A model generated the notes under the pieces. That model was not told the DNA's origin. It did not search any database and was given only the letters and a program-made list of their open reading frames with translations. From JAAFHN01 sp031421855 (GTDB lineage: Bacteria > Pseudomonadota > Gammaproteobacteria > Burkholderiales > Burkholderiaceae_C): DNA of 26,533 nt. Positions 6,272-14,090 of the stretch are shown in pieces (the stretch's first letter is position 1; each line of letters starts with the position of its first letter). The position numbers were made by a program, and so were the translations under genes. Location of the stretch: contig JANOPN010000107.1 in the NCBI GenBank assembly GCA_031421855.1, positions 1 to 26,533 on the forward strand, given 5' to 3'.

Positions 6272-7195
6272 ATGTCTGCTGCAACCATCACCCAAGTGCC
6301 AACGTCCAGCCTGCCTGTGACCATCCAAAAGCTGGAAAAACGGCTGTGCCGCGAAGTCGGCCGAGCGATAACCGACTACAACATGATCGAGGCTGGCGAC
6401 CGCGTGATGGTTTGCCTCTCAGGCGGCAAAGACAGCTATGCCTTGCTTGACATTTTGATGAAACTGCAGGCGCGCGCGCCGGTCAAGTTTGAGCTGGTGG
6501 TCGTCAATTTGGACCAAAAGCAGCCTGGGTTTCCGGCCGAGGTTTTGCCCGCCTATTTGACCCAACTCGGCGTTGAGTTTCACATTGAAAACCAAGACAC
6601 CTACTCCATCGTCAAACGCGTGATCCCTGAAGGCAAAACCTTGTGCAGTCTGTGTTCGCGCCTGCGCAGAGGCATTTTGTACCGGGTGGCGGACGAGCTC
6701 AAATGCAACAAAATTGCCTTAGGTCACCACCGCGACGACATTTTGCAAACCCTGTTTTTGAACTTGTTTTTTGCGGCCAAACTCAAGGCCATGCCGGCCA
6801 AACTGGTCAGCGACGACGGCAAACACATGGTCATCAGGCCGCTGGCCTACGTGCGCGAAGTTGATTTGATTGCCTGGGCGCAACACCGCCAATTCCCCAT
6901 CATTCCGTGCACGTTGTGTGGCAGCCAAGAGAATTTGCAGCGCAAACAAGTTGGCAAGATGCTGCGCGAGTGGGACCGCGAGCACCCCCGACGGGTCACG
7001 AACTTGTTCAACGCGTTACAAAACGCGGTGCCCAGCCACTTGATGGACCCCAAACTGTTCAACTTCGTTGACCTCAAAGCCACGGGCGTGGCCGACGAGT
7101 CGGGCGATCGGGCATTTGACAAAGAAGATTTCCCGGACGCCGACGCGCCGTCGGTGCACCCGCTTTTGGGCGCCATGCAGCCGTTGAAGTTGTGA
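6272..7195 (+). CDS. ttcA: tRNA 2-thiocytidine(32) synthetase TtcA
   Basis: A 307-residue tRNA thiolation enzyme that makes 2-thiocytidine at position 32 using ATP, sulfide from a cysteine desulfurase and a [4Fe-4S] cluster. The PP-loop SGGKDS is at residues 50-55. The paired cysteines CSLC (125-128) and CTLC (near 216) are the cluster region. GHHRDD and LFLNLFF are also family-typical. It follows folB by 38 bases on the same strand and probably shares its transcript. The C-terminus extends past the catalytic domain with an acidic tail, common in betaproteobacterial versions. Confidence 0.96.
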   Translation: MSAATITQVPTSSLPVTIQKLEKRLCREVGRAITDYNMIEAGDRVMVCLSGGKDSYALLDILMKLQARAPVKFELVVVNLDQKQPGFPAEVLPAYLTQLGVEFHIENQDTYSIVKRVIPEGKTLCSLCSRLRRGILYRVADELKCNKIALGHHRDDILQTLFLNLFFAAKLKAMPAKLVSDDGKHMVIRPLAYVREVDLIAWAQHRQFPIIPCTLCGSQENLQRKQVGKMLREWDREHPRRVTNLFNALQNAVPSHLMDPKLFNFVDLKATGVADESGDRAFDKEDFPDADAPSVHPLLGAMQPLKL

Positions 7196-7223
7196 AAATG
7201 GGTGTTTGCAGGCATTTTTGATC

Positions 7224-7324
7224 AGGACTGACGCAAAATTGTCCCAGCAAGGCGCAGCGACGACGACAGTGCGAACAGCACGGCTAGGAGCTGCAACGCG
7301 GCTGGGGCGGTTTTGCGTGGGTCT
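7224..7324. repeat. MITE-like repeat element, copy A
   Basis: An approximately 100-bp element whose inner 88 bases (7231-7318) match 13137-13224 at 83 of 88 positions. Its ends are ACGCAAAATTGTCCCAGC on the left and, complemented, ACGCAAAACCGCCCCAGC on the right, giving 18-base terminal inverted repeats with three mismatches. No transposase is encoded. It lies between ttcA and the lipoprotein gene and may act as a transcript end. Confidence 0.88.
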
Positions 7325-7341
7325 TTTTGATGACTTTTATC

Positions 7342-7386
7342 GAGGTGGTCACCATGTTCATTCGATGTGTTGCTATCATTTTTGCT
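7342..7386 (-). repeat. interspersed repeat, copy 6 (at a signal peptide start)
   Basis: On the minus strand: GATAGCAACACATCGAATG, then AACATGGTGACCACCTC. On the plus strand it contains the GAGGTGG ribosome binding site, the ATG at 7354 and the first ten or so codons (MFIRCVAIIFA) of the lipoprotein gene. Confidence 0.75.
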
Positions 7387-8019
7387 GGACTCACAGCCCT
7401 TCTTGCGGGCTGTGGCACGCTGCGAAGCGTCGACGCGCAGGTGCAGAGTTTTGAGCGTGCATCCACACCCGCCCAGGCGCTGCCCAAGGCGGGCGACAGC
7501 TACCAGTTTGAACGCCTGCCGTCACTGGCCAAAGAGTCCGCGCCGTTTCAAAGCAAGCTAGAGGCAGCCGCTTCGGCCAAATTCAACGCGATTGGCATGC
7601 AATCTGCCCCTAACCTGGCCAAGTTCAGCGTCCTGGTGAGCGCCCGCTCACAGCGCGCCCAAGCGGCCGCTTTGAGTGGCTGGCCCTATTCGCAGTGGCA
7701 TCACGATTGGGACGGATTTGGCCGCGCGCCGCTGGTGTTGCGCGGCTCGCACTGGACGTGGGCCTCGCCAATTTCGCCTTGGCCCACCTCCAGCATCAAC
7801 GACCCCGCCGCCCTTCACGAGGTCAGCGTGATCGTGCGCGACCGAGCCAGTGGCGACATCGTGCATGAGGCACAGGCCCGCAGCGCGTCGCGCGCCCGCG
7901 CGGGGTCGGCTGATGCTCAAATGGAGTTGCTGGCACTGATTGGCGCAGCCCTCAAAGACTTCCCCAAAACCACCACTGGGTCGCGGCGCGAGGTGTTGGA
8001 CATCGAGCGAGCGCAGTAA
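7354..8019 (+). CDS. DUF4136-like lipoprotein
   Basis: A 221-residue putative lipoprotein. Residues 1-20 (MFIRCVAIIFAGLTALLAGC) form a lipoprotein signal with lipobox LAGC, so Cys20 would be lipidated. The mature region has YQFERLPSLA and LEAAASAKFNAIGM, resembling the start of DUF4136 proteins; that assignment is tentative. A Trp-rich middle (WPYSQWHHDWDGFG, SHWTW) stands out. The start has GAGGTGG six bases upstream; upstream ATG/TTG codons (7327, 7330) are possible but fit a signal peptide less well. The start region coincides with an interspersed repeat. The next gene begins immediately after its stop. Confidence 0.78.
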   Translation: MFIRCVAIIFAGLTALLAGCGTLRSVDAQVQSFERASTPAQALPKAGDSYQFERLPSLAKESAPFQSKLEAAASAKFNAIGMQSAPNLAKFSVLVSARSQRAQAAALSGWPYSQWHHDWDGFGRAPLVLRGSHWTWASPISPWPTSSINDPAALHEVSVIVRDRASGDIVHEAQARSASRARAGSADAQMELLALIGAALKDFPKTTTGSRREVLDIERAQ

Positions 8020-8670
8020 ATGGCCCAAAGCACCCGGTTGATTGCGGTTCGCCACGGCGAAACCGCTTGGAACGTCGCAACCCGCATCCAAGGCCAGCTC
8101 GACATTGGGCTCAACGCCACCGGGGTGTGGCAGGCCGAACAGGCCGCTATTGCCTTGCAAGGCGAGCCGATTGATGTCGTCATCGCCAGCGACTTGTGGC
8201 GCGCGTGGCAAACCGCGCAAATCATCGCATCGGCGCAAAACCTCAGCGTGACCACCGACGAAGCCCTGCGCGAACGCGGCTTTGGTGAGTTTGAGGGCAA
8301 AACCTATGCCGAGATCGCGGCCCAGTTCCCTGACCAAAGCTTGAAGTGGCGCAAGCGCGTGCCCGATTTCGCACCTGACGGCGGCGAGAGCTTGAATGCG
8401 TTCCGGGAGCGCGTCGTGGCGGTGCTGACGCGCTTGTGCAAACAACATGTTGGCAAGACGATTTTGGTGGTCGCCCACGGCGGCGTGATGGACGTTTTGT
8501 ACCGCGCCGCCGCCCGGCTTGAGCTGCAAGCCCCGCGCACATGGGCGCTGGACAATGCGTCACTTAACCGCGTGCTGTGGTCTGAATCTGGCGGATTCTT
8601 CGCAACCGGCTGGAACGACACCCAGCATTTGGACAGCAAAACCCCGCCGCTCGGCGAAGTATCGGCCTAG
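8020..8670 (+). CDS. histidine phosphatase family protein (GpmB-like)
   Basis: A 216-residue member of the phosphoglycerate-mutase-like histidine phosphatases. The phosphohistidine motif VRHGET is at residues 10-15, ASDLWRAWQTA follows, then RGFGEFEG, the DGGESLNAF motif, and VVAHGG with the second catalytic His. Substrates in this group range from sugar phosphates to alpha-ribazole phosphate and are not decided here. Its ATG follows the lipoprotein stop with no gap, so translation is probably coupled. Confidence 0.9.
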   Translation: MAQSTRLIAVRHGETAWNVATRIQGQLDIGLNATGVWQAEQAAIALQGEPIDVVIASDLWRAWQTAQIIASAQNLSVTTDEALRERGFGEFEGKTYAEIAAQFPDQSLKWRKRVPDFAPDGGESLNAFRERVVAVLTRLCKQHVGKTILVVAHGGVMDVLYRAAARLELQAPRTWALDNASLNRVLWSESGGFFATGWNDTQHLDSKTPPLGEVSA

Positions 8671-8749
8671 CTGTGAGCCGGTGGGTTTCCCTATGGCGGC
8701 AGCGGCTCAGGCTTTGTAAGATCCTTCACTAACCTCGGAGAAATTCTCG

Positions 8750-9706
8750 ATGAAACCCTTTTTGACGATTGCCATCCTCGCCACCGCCGCGCAACTGGCC
8801 GCGCAAAGCGCAGCGGCCCAAACAGCCTGCGCCAACCGTGGCGATTTGGACGCGATTTACTGCGATGCCAACAAAGATTTGATGGCTGACACGCCGACCG
8901 ACCCGGCCAAACTGAAAGATCCTTCAACGCTCATCTTCACCTACACACCGGTTGAAGACCCCGCAAAGTACGAGAACATTTTCAAGCCCTTCACCGACTA
9001 CTTGGCCCAATGCACCGGCAAAAAAGTGATGTTCTTCCAAGTGCAAAACAACGCCGCCCAAATTGAAGCCATGCGCTCGGGTCGATTGCATGTGGGCGGG
9101 TTCTCAACCGGGCCAACGGTTTTCGCCGTCAACAAAGCCGGTGCCATTCCGTTCGCCGTCAAGGGTGACGCCAAAGGCTTCCAAGGCTACAACTTGGTGA
9201 CCATCGTCAAAGCCAGCAGCCCGTTTAAGGTGCCCGCCGACCTCAAGGGCAAAAAAGTCGCTCACACGTCGCCATCAAGCAACTCAGGGCATTTGGCACC
9301 CTTGGCCTTGCTGCCCGCGCAGGGGTTGATGCCAGGCAAAGACTACGAAATCAAGTTCTCAGGCAAGCACGATCAATCGGTACTCGGTGTCAACACCGGA
9401 GACTACGATGCCGCGCACGTGGCCAGCGACGTGTTTGACCGCATGGGCGACCGTGGGCAAATCAAAGAAGCTGATTTCCGGGTGATTTATCGCAGCCAGC
9501 GCTTTCCAACGTCCAGCTTCGCCTATGCACACGACCTCAAGCCCGAGTTGGCGACCAAAATGGTCAAGTGTTTTGCCGACTTCCGCTACCCGCCCGAGAT
9601 GCAAAAGAACTTTGACGGCGCGGATCGCTTCGTGGGTATCAATTACGCCAAAGACTGGGATGTCGTTCGCACGGTGGACAAGGCTGCCGATCAGACCAAG
9701 AAATGA
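8750..9706 (+). CDS. phnD: phosphonate-type ABC transporter, periplasmic binding protein PhnD
   Basis: A 318-residue binding protein with a signal peptide in residues 1-23 (cleavage near AAAQTA). Family features are FTYTPVEDPAKYENIFKPF, SGRLHVGGFSTGP, the ligand-loop TSPSSNSGHLAP and GVNTGDYDAAHVASD. It captures phosphonate, phosphite or a related anion for import. A GGAG nine bases upstream of the ATG is the ribosome binding site. Its stop overlaps the phnC start as ATGA, so binding protein and transporter are one operon. No PhoB box was recognised upstream. Confidence 0.93.
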   Translation: MKPFLTIAILATAAQLAAQSAAAQTACANRGDLDAIYCDANKDLMADTPTDPAKLKDPSTLIFTYTPVEDPAKYENIFKPFTDYLAQCTGKKVMFFQVQNNAAQIEAMRSGRLHVGGFSTGPTVFAVNKAGAIPFAVKGDAKGFQGYNLVTIVKASSPFKVPADLKGKKVAHTSPSSNSGHLAPLALLPAQGLMPGKDYEIKFSGKHDQSVLGVNTGDYDAAHVASDVFDRMGDRGQIKEADFRVIYRSQRFPTSSFAYAHDLKPELATKMVKCFADFRYPPEMQKNFDGADRFVGINYAKDWDVVRTVDKAADQTKK

Positions 9707-10464
9707 CGGCCAAGCTCGCCATACATGGGCTCGTCAAGGCCTATGTCAGCGGCAAGCCAGTGCTCAAGGGCATCGATTTGCAGTTTGATGGCGCAGCGCT
9801 GACGGCCATCATTGGCCCGAGCGGCACGGGCAAAAGCACATTGATTCGCTGCATCAACCGGCTGGTTGAGCCCACCAGCGGCAGCATCATGCTCGACGGC
9901 GTTGATTTGGTGAGCCTGCGCGGTGATGCGCTGCGCGCAGCACGCTCGAAAATTGGCATGGTGTTTCAAGAGTACAACCTGGTTGAACGCCTGTCGGTCA
10001 TGGAAAACCTGCTGACTGGCGTGCTGGGTCGCACCTCGGCGTGGCAGGCGTGGTTGCGCAAATTTCACCCAGCCGATTTGGCCAAAGCTTGGGAAGTTCT
10101 GGGCATCGTTGGCTTGCAAGACTTTGCCAATGCGCGCGCGGACTCGCTCTCAGGCGGTCAACGCCAGCGGGTCGGCATTGCCAGAGCGGTGATGCAAAGC
10201 CCGGCCCTGCTGTTGGCCGATGAGCCGACAAGCTCGCTGGACCCGAAAACCTCGGTCGAGATCATGGAGTTGCTCGCCCGCGTGGGCGTGGAGCGCGGCA
10301 TACCGGTCATCGTCAACATGCATGATGTCGACTTGGCCAAGCGATTTGCGAGCCGAATCGTGGGCATGAGCGGCGGCACGGTGGTGTACGACGGTGGGGC
10401 TGACGGGCTTGACGAAACCGTCCTCAAACAAATCTATGGCGGCGAGAGCTGGTTGGCTTCGTGA
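9703..10464 (+). CDS. phnC: phosphonate ABC transporter ATP-binding protein PhnC
   Basis: A 253-residue ABC ATPase. Walker A is GPSGTGKST (38-46), the Q-loop lies in VFQEYNLVERLS, the signature is LSGGQRQRVGIARA, Walker B is LLLADEPTSSLDP, and the H-loop is NMHDVDLA. It energises uptake through the two PhnE permeases. The start overlaps the phnD stop (ATGA at 9703-9706). Confidence 0.95.
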   Translation: MTAKLAIHGLVKAYVSGKPVLKGIDLQFDGAALTAIIGPSGTGKSTLIRCINRLVEPTSGSIMLDGVDLVSLRGDALRAARSKIGMVFQEYNLVERLSVMENLLTGVLGRTSAWQAWLRKFHPADLAKAWEVLGIVGLQDFANARADSLSGGQRQRVGIARAVMQSPALLLADEPTSSLDPKTSVEIMELLARVGVERGIPVIVNMHDVDLAKRFASRIVGMSGGTVVYDGGADGLDETVLKQIYGGESWLAS

Positions 10465-10480
10465 AGTCGATGGGCCACAC

Positions 10481-11266
10481 ATGAACATGCCGGATCACGT
10501 TCGCCCGTTCGGGTTCAGCCGCAACGAACGCATTTTTGGCTTGATCGTTTTGATCATTTTCGCGTGGAGCCTGTCGCGCATCGACATCTCTTGGGCGCGT
10601 TTTGTTCTGGGGCTGGACAACGCCGGCAGATTCGTCTCGCGCATGCTGCCGCCGATCTTTGAGCCGCGAGCTGAGTTGGTCAAGGGCATGTGGGAGTCGG
10701 TTCAGATCGCGATTTTGGCCTCCGCGGTTGGGCTGATCTTGTCGTTGCCGGTTGGGCTGCTCGCTGCCCGCAACTTGATGCCGGCTTGGGTGACCTGGCC
10801 CACCCGGCTCGTCATCACCCTGTGCAGGACCTTTCACCCCGTGATTGTGGCCATCGTCTTTGTCAAGGCCGTTGGTTTTGGGGCGCTGGCCGGGGTGTGT
10901 GCACTCACTGTCGCTTCAGTCGGGTTCTTGGGCAAATTGTTTGCCGAGGCCATTGAAGAAATTTCGATGAAACAAATCGAGGCCGTTCGGGCGACCGGCG
11001 CCAGTTTCGCGAATGTGTTGACGTTTGCGGTGGTGCCGCAAGTGATGTTTCGCTTCATTGGATTCATTGCCTACGAAGTGGACAGCAACTTGCGCAACTC
11101 CACCATGATCGGTATCGTGGGCGCGGGCGGAATCGGCGGCACTTTGTTTGCGGCTTTTCAGCGTTTCGACTACGATTTTGTGCTGGGCATCGTCCTGTGC
11201 ATCATCGGCTTGATCATGATTGGCGAGGTGTTGCAAATCGCAGTCAAACGGGTGTTCAAGCAATGA
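10481..11266 (+). CDS. phnE: phosphonate ABC transporter permease PhnE (first copy)
   Basis: A 261-residue inner-membrane permease. Hydrophobic segments are visible near residues 17-33, 70-100, 110-150 and at the C-terminus. The coupling-loop region EAIEEISMKQIEAVRATGAS is of the EAA type that contacts the ATPase, and GIVGAGGIGGTLF is family-typical. The ATG at 10481 is 16 bases after phnC; longer frames would overlap phnC by 71 bases. The ribosome binding site is weak (GATGGG). Its stop overlaps the next permease start as ATGA. Confidence 0.92.
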   Translation: MNMPDHVRPFGFSRNERIFGLIVLIIFAWSLSRIDISWARFVLGLDNAGRFVSRMLPPIFEPRAELVKGMWESVQIAILASAVGLILSLPVGLLAARNLMPAWVTWPTRLVITLCRTFHPVIVAIVFVKAVGFGALAGVCALTVASVGFLGKLFAEAIEEISMKQIEAVRATGASFANVLTFAVVPQVMFRFIGFIAYEVDSNLRNSTMIGIVGAGGIGGTLFAAFQRFDYDFVLGIVLCIIGLIMIGEVLQIAVKRVFKQ

Positions 11267-12087
11267 GCGCGATCACGCCAACGCCCGTTTGGGAGCGGTT
11301 CACCCCGGCTGAGCGCATGCAGCGGTTTGCCGTGTATGCGTGCTGCTTGATCGCCATTGCGGTGTCATTCAAAGCCATCAACATCGTGCCCGAGTTCTTG
11401 GCCGATGCGCATGTGCAAATGAAAGACTTGTTCACCCGCATGTGGCCAATCGAGTGGAAGTTCTACTACATCCCCCAAAACACGGGTGCGCAAACCGTGC
11501 ATCAAGCGTTGATGGACTCGCTTGCGATTGCGTTTCTATCGACGGCGCTGGGCTTGTTGCTCGCCACACCGATTGGCTTTTTGGCCGCGCGCAACATCAA
11601 CAAGATTGGCTGGCTCAACGCTGTTGCGCGCTTCATTTTGGTCGCAACCCGCAGCATCAGCACCTTGCTTTGGGCGCTGTTCTTCGTGGCCATGTTTGGC
11701 CCCGGCGCGCTGGCTGGCACGTGCGCCATCGCGTTTCACTCAATTGGCTTCATTGGCAAAATGCTCAGCGAAGCCTTGGAGGAAAGCTCGAAAGGCAGCA
11801 TCGAAGCCCTGACTGCCGCTGGCGCAGGCTGGAGCAGCCGCATTTTGTATGGCTACTGGCCCCAAGTGAAGCCAGCCTTTGTCGGCATCGCGCTTTTTCG
11901 TTGGGACATCAATGTGCGTGAATCAGCGGTATTGGGCTTAGTCGGCGCGGGCGGTATCGGCATGGTGCTCAATGCCGCAATCGACGTGTTCGAGTGGGAC
12001 CGAGTTGCTTTGGTGTTGGTCGTGATTTTTGCCGTCGTGCTGGCGGCTGAGGTCGTTGCCACGCAGCTGCGTAAGCGCGTGATCTGA
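11263..12087 (+). CDS. phnE: phosphonate ABC transporter permease PhnE (second copy)
   Basis: A 274-residue permease paralogous to the preceding one, with the same order of hydrophobic segments, the EAA-type loop EALEESSKGSIEALTAAGAG and VGAGGIGMVL. A soluble stretch of about 90 residues with WPIEWKFYYIPQNTG separates the first membrane helix from the rest. The two permeases probably pair as a heterodimer. The start overlaps the upstream stop (ATGA). It is the last gene of the phn operon: a repeat copy and a terminator follow. No C-P lyase or phosphonatase gene lies in the window. Confidence 0.92.
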   Translation: MSAITPTPVWERFTPAERMQRFAVYACCLIAIAVSFKAINIVPEFLADAHVQMKDLFTRMWPIEWKFYYIPQNTGAQTVHQALMDSLAIAFLSTALGLLLATPIGFLAARNINKIGWLNAVARFILVATRSISTLLWALFFVAMFGPGALAGTCAIAFHSIGFIGKMLSEALEESSKGSIEALTAAGAGWSSRILYGYWPQVKPAFVGIALFRWDINVRESAVLGLVGAGGIGMVLNAAIDVFEWDRVALVLVVIFAVVLAAEVVATQLRKRVI

Positions 12088-12097
12088 GTTTGGCAAC

Positions 12098-12144
12098 GCT
12101 ACGTTTTTGGTAGCATCAAACCCAATGAATCCGGAGACCACAAG
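12098..12144 (+). repeat. interspersed repeat, copy 7
   Basis: A perfect small hairpin (GCTAC, seven-base loop, GTAGC) is followed by CATCAAACCCAATGAATCC and GGAGACCA. It lies just after the second phnE stop and before the shared terminator. Confidence 0.85.
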
Positions 12145-12147
12145 TCA

Positions 12148-12181
12148 AAAAGCCTCGAAATCTCTCGATTTCAAGGCTTTT
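12148..12181. terminator. bidirectional terminator between phnE and erpA
   Basis: AAAAGCCT, a mismatch, and GAAATC pair with GATTTC, a mismatch, and AGGCTTTT around a TCTC loop. It serves the converging phn (plus) and erpA (minus) transcripts. Confidence 0.85.
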
Positions 12182-12199
12182 GAGTGGCTTAAGAAGTCG

Positions 12200-12589
12200 T
12201 CAGACTGAGAAGGATGATCCGCAGCCGCAGGTCGTCGTGGCGTTGGGGTTTTTGATCACAAACTGCGCGCCTTGCAAGTCCTCTTTGTAGTCGATCTCGG
12301 CACCGACCAAATACTGATAGCTCATGCTGTCAATCAACAATGACACACCATTTTTGGTCATCACCGTGTCGTCGTCGTTGACGATTTCATCAAAAGTGAA
12401 GCCATAACTGAAGCCTGAACAGCCGCCACCTTGCACAAAGACGCGCAATTTGAGGTCGGGGTTGCCCTCTTCAGCGACCAGGTCAGCTACTTTTGTGGCT
12501 GCGCTGTCGGTGAAGATCAACGGAATCGGCGGCTCGTCCGCGGCTGAAATTTGCTCGGGTGCCACGGTGGCCAATGCGGATGCGCTCAT
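12200..12589 (-). CDS. erpA: iron-sulfur cluster insertion protein ErpA
   Basis: A 129-residue A-type carrier that delivers Fe-S clusters to apo-enzymes. The three cluster ligands are visible as C57 (GGGCSGF) and C121/C123 (CGCGSSF at the C-terminus). The N-terminal 20 residues are an extension before the conserved IPLIFTDSA. The ATG at 12589 is chosen because GGAG lies six bases upstream; an earlier in-frame start adds four residues. It leads away from bactofilin by 114 bases and ends at a shared terminator. Confidence 0.95.
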   Translation of the reverse strand: MSASALATVAPEQISAADEPPIPLIFTDSAATKVADLVAEEGNPDLKLRVFVQGGGCSGFSYGFTFDEIVNDDDTVMTKNGVSLLIDSMSYQYLVGAEIDYKEDLQGAQFVIKNPNATTTCGCGSSFSV

Positions 12590-12664
12590 CAAATACTCCA
12601 ATCGCGGGGCTGGACACCCCCGGTCTATGTTTAAACTATCAATAGTGTAGTGCTGCTGTCGGGA

Positions 12665-12701
12665 TTGCGCTTGAATAGGGCTTCTAACGGAGCAAGCGCA
12701 A
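12665..12701 (-). repeat. 9-bp inverted repeat after the bactofilin gene
   Basis: TTGCGCTTG and CAAGCGCAA flank 19 bases, starting two bases past the bactofilin stop codon. There is no T-run, so an intrinsic terminator is doubtful; it may instead protect the mRNA end or be a repeat remnant. Confidence 0.45.
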
Positions 12702-12703
12702 GC

Positions 12704-13105
12704 TCAACCGTTGTTGGCGGCTAGCTTCAACACCGGCTTGTCATCGACAACGACCGCATCAAAAGGCTTCAACTGACCTGAGATGACGGCACCTTGGTGC
12801 ATTTCAAGCGCGCGGTATTGCACGTCGCCATGAATTTGGGCTTTGGGCTGAAGCTCCAACAACTCGGTCGCGAAGACCGGGCCATCGACCCGGCCATTGA
12901 TGATGACGTGGCCCGCTGTGATCGAGCCAGTGATGTGAGCGGTCTCGCTCACGACGAGCAAACTTGCAGCGCCCTCGGCCGCAACCAAATCGCCCTCAAT
13001 TCGGCCATCGATGCGCAAACCATCGTTAAAAGCGAGGTTGCCTTTGATCAATGTGCCCTCCGCGATCAAGCTTTTGATGGGCGGTTGTTTCTTTTTGCCG
13101 AACAT
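12704..13105 (-). CDS. bactofilin (polymer-forming cytoskeletal protein)
   Basis: A 133-residue protein of the bactofilin family, which self-assembles into filaments without nucleotide. The short basic N-terminus MFGKKKQPP is typical and may mediate membrane contact. The core is a beta-helix with repeated turns such as GLRIDGRIEGDLV, HITGSITAGHVIINGRVDG and QIHGDVQYRALEMHQGAVISG. The start has GAGGTG seven bases upstream. The preceding gene on this strand encodes a coiled-coil membrane protein, a common pairing in Burkholderiales; a MITE-like element sits between the two. Confidence 0.93.
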   Translation of the reverse strand: MFGKKKQPPIKSLIAEGTLIKGNLAFNDGLRIDGRIEGDLVAAEGAASLLVVSETAHITGSITAGHVIINGRVDGPVFATELLELQPKAQIHGDVQYRALEMHQGAVISGQLKPFDAVVVDDKPVLKLAANNG

Positions 13106-13129
13106 GATGTCACCTCGTTAGATATTTGT

Positions 13130-13230
13130 AGGACTTACGCAAAATTGTCCCAGCAAGGCACAGCGACGACGACAGCGCGAACAGCGCGGCTAGGAGCTGC
13201 AATGCAGCTGGGGCGGTTTTGCGTAACCCT
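13130..13230. repeat. MITE-like repeat element, copy B
   Basis: The second copy of the element at 7224-7324, with 83 of 88 inner bases identical. The longer ends are visible here: AGGACTTACGCAAAA on the left and TTTTGCGTAACCCT on the right. It lies in the gap between the DUF6776-like gene and the bactofilin gene, filling most of it. Confidence 0.88.
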
Positions 13231-13239
13231 GATTTGATT

Positions 13240-13947
13240 TTACAGCTTGACGGTCTGGGTCGCTCGCGTGTTGCTGCCCTCGGTGAGCCGCGCGGAGGCC
13301 GATCTGGGCTGAACGCCGGTGGGCAAGTCAATCACGCCTTCGTAACGCCTCGACTGCCGCAAACTCACCGCCATTGCACCCGAGGGCAGGCCCATGCTCC
13401 ACGGCTTGCCTGCCAAGGTGCCAGACACGGTGATTTCCAACTTGCCATTGAATTCGGGGGCGTTTTTACCTGGCTGCATCAACAGCACCTGCCACTTAAA
13501 CGCGTTATTACCCAAGGTCTCGAACTGCAAGGCGCGGATCGACAAGCCGTCGCCGTTGCCGGTAGGCAGCAGCCGTTCGTAAAAGCCCAAGTCTTCACGC
13601 AAGCGGCGGTTTTCGGCCTCTAACTGTTTGGACTGCGACAAAAATCGTTCTTGGGCAGCCTTTTCAGCCGCGATCAAGGTGCCCGATGTATTCGCAACCG
13701 ACTGTGCGGAGTCGCGCTCATCACGCAATTTGCCAACTTCGGCCCGCAACTTGACCAATTCTTGTTGCGCGCCACCATCGAGCCCCGCGAGATTTTTGCC
13801 GAGCTCAAACGCCCACAAACCAATCGCAGCCGAAAACCCAAGCGCAACCGCCGTGATTGCCCAGCGAAGCGGCCATGGCGCAGCCGAGCTGATGGCCATG
13901 CGCGGTGCGCTGATGGTGAGGCGGCGGCGAAGCAGTCGAAATCTCAT
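13240..13947 (-). CDS. DUF6776-like coiled-coil membrane protein
   Basis: A 235-residue protein. One membrane helix lies near residues 29-48 (WAITAVALGFSAAIGLWAF), after a basic N-terminus. A coiled coil covers about 60-125 (EVGKLRDERDS, SQSKQLEAENRRLREDL). A C-terminal beta-rich domain follows with LSIRALQFETLG and PSGAMAVSLRQSRRYEG. The arrangement and the neighbouring bactofilin match the DUF6776 proteins of Burkholderiales; function is unknown, though envelope or cytoskeleton anchoring is plausible. The ribosome binding site is weak. Confidence 0.75.
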   Translation of the reverse strand: MRFRLLRRRLTISAPRMAISSAAPWPLRWAITAVALGFSAAIGLWAFELGKNLAGLDGGAQQELVKLRAEVGKLRDERDSAQSVANTSGTLIAAEKAAQERFLSQSKQLEAENRRLREDLGFYERLLPTGNGDGLSIRALQFETLGNNAFKWQVLLMQPGKNAPEFNGKLEITVSGTLAGKPWSMGLPSGAMAVSLRQSRRYEGVIDLPTGVQPRSASARLTEGSNTRATQTVKL

Positions 13948-13992
13948 TCGGGGTAAAACCTGGCGTTGTGGACAACCTAGTCAAAACAAAGC

Positions 13993-14028
13993 AAAAAAAC
14001 CGCCGGCACTTGCATGCAGGCGGTTTTG
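13993..14028 (-). terminator. terminator of the rplM-rpsI operon
   Basis: On the minus strand AAAACCGCC and GGCGGTTTT form a 9-bp stem around 14 bases, followed by further T residues. It lies 63 bases past the rpsI stop and upstream of the DUF6776-like gene. Confidence 0.88.
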
Positions 14029-14090
14029 AATGATAGCGAACAAAAGCAAGCGGCCAAAACCACCTGCGATGTCGATCAATGCGGGGGCGA

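Noticed and set aside
8674..8709. 7-bp inverted repeat (TGAGCCG/CGGCTCA) before phnD as a terminator or regulator
   Set aside because: Short stem, long loop and no T-run; not convincing.
13496..13530. ACCCAAGGTCTCGAA in the DUF6776-like gene as a further repeat copy
   Set aside because: Only a few bases match the right end; the TAGC left end and the CAAT-ATTCGG core are missing.
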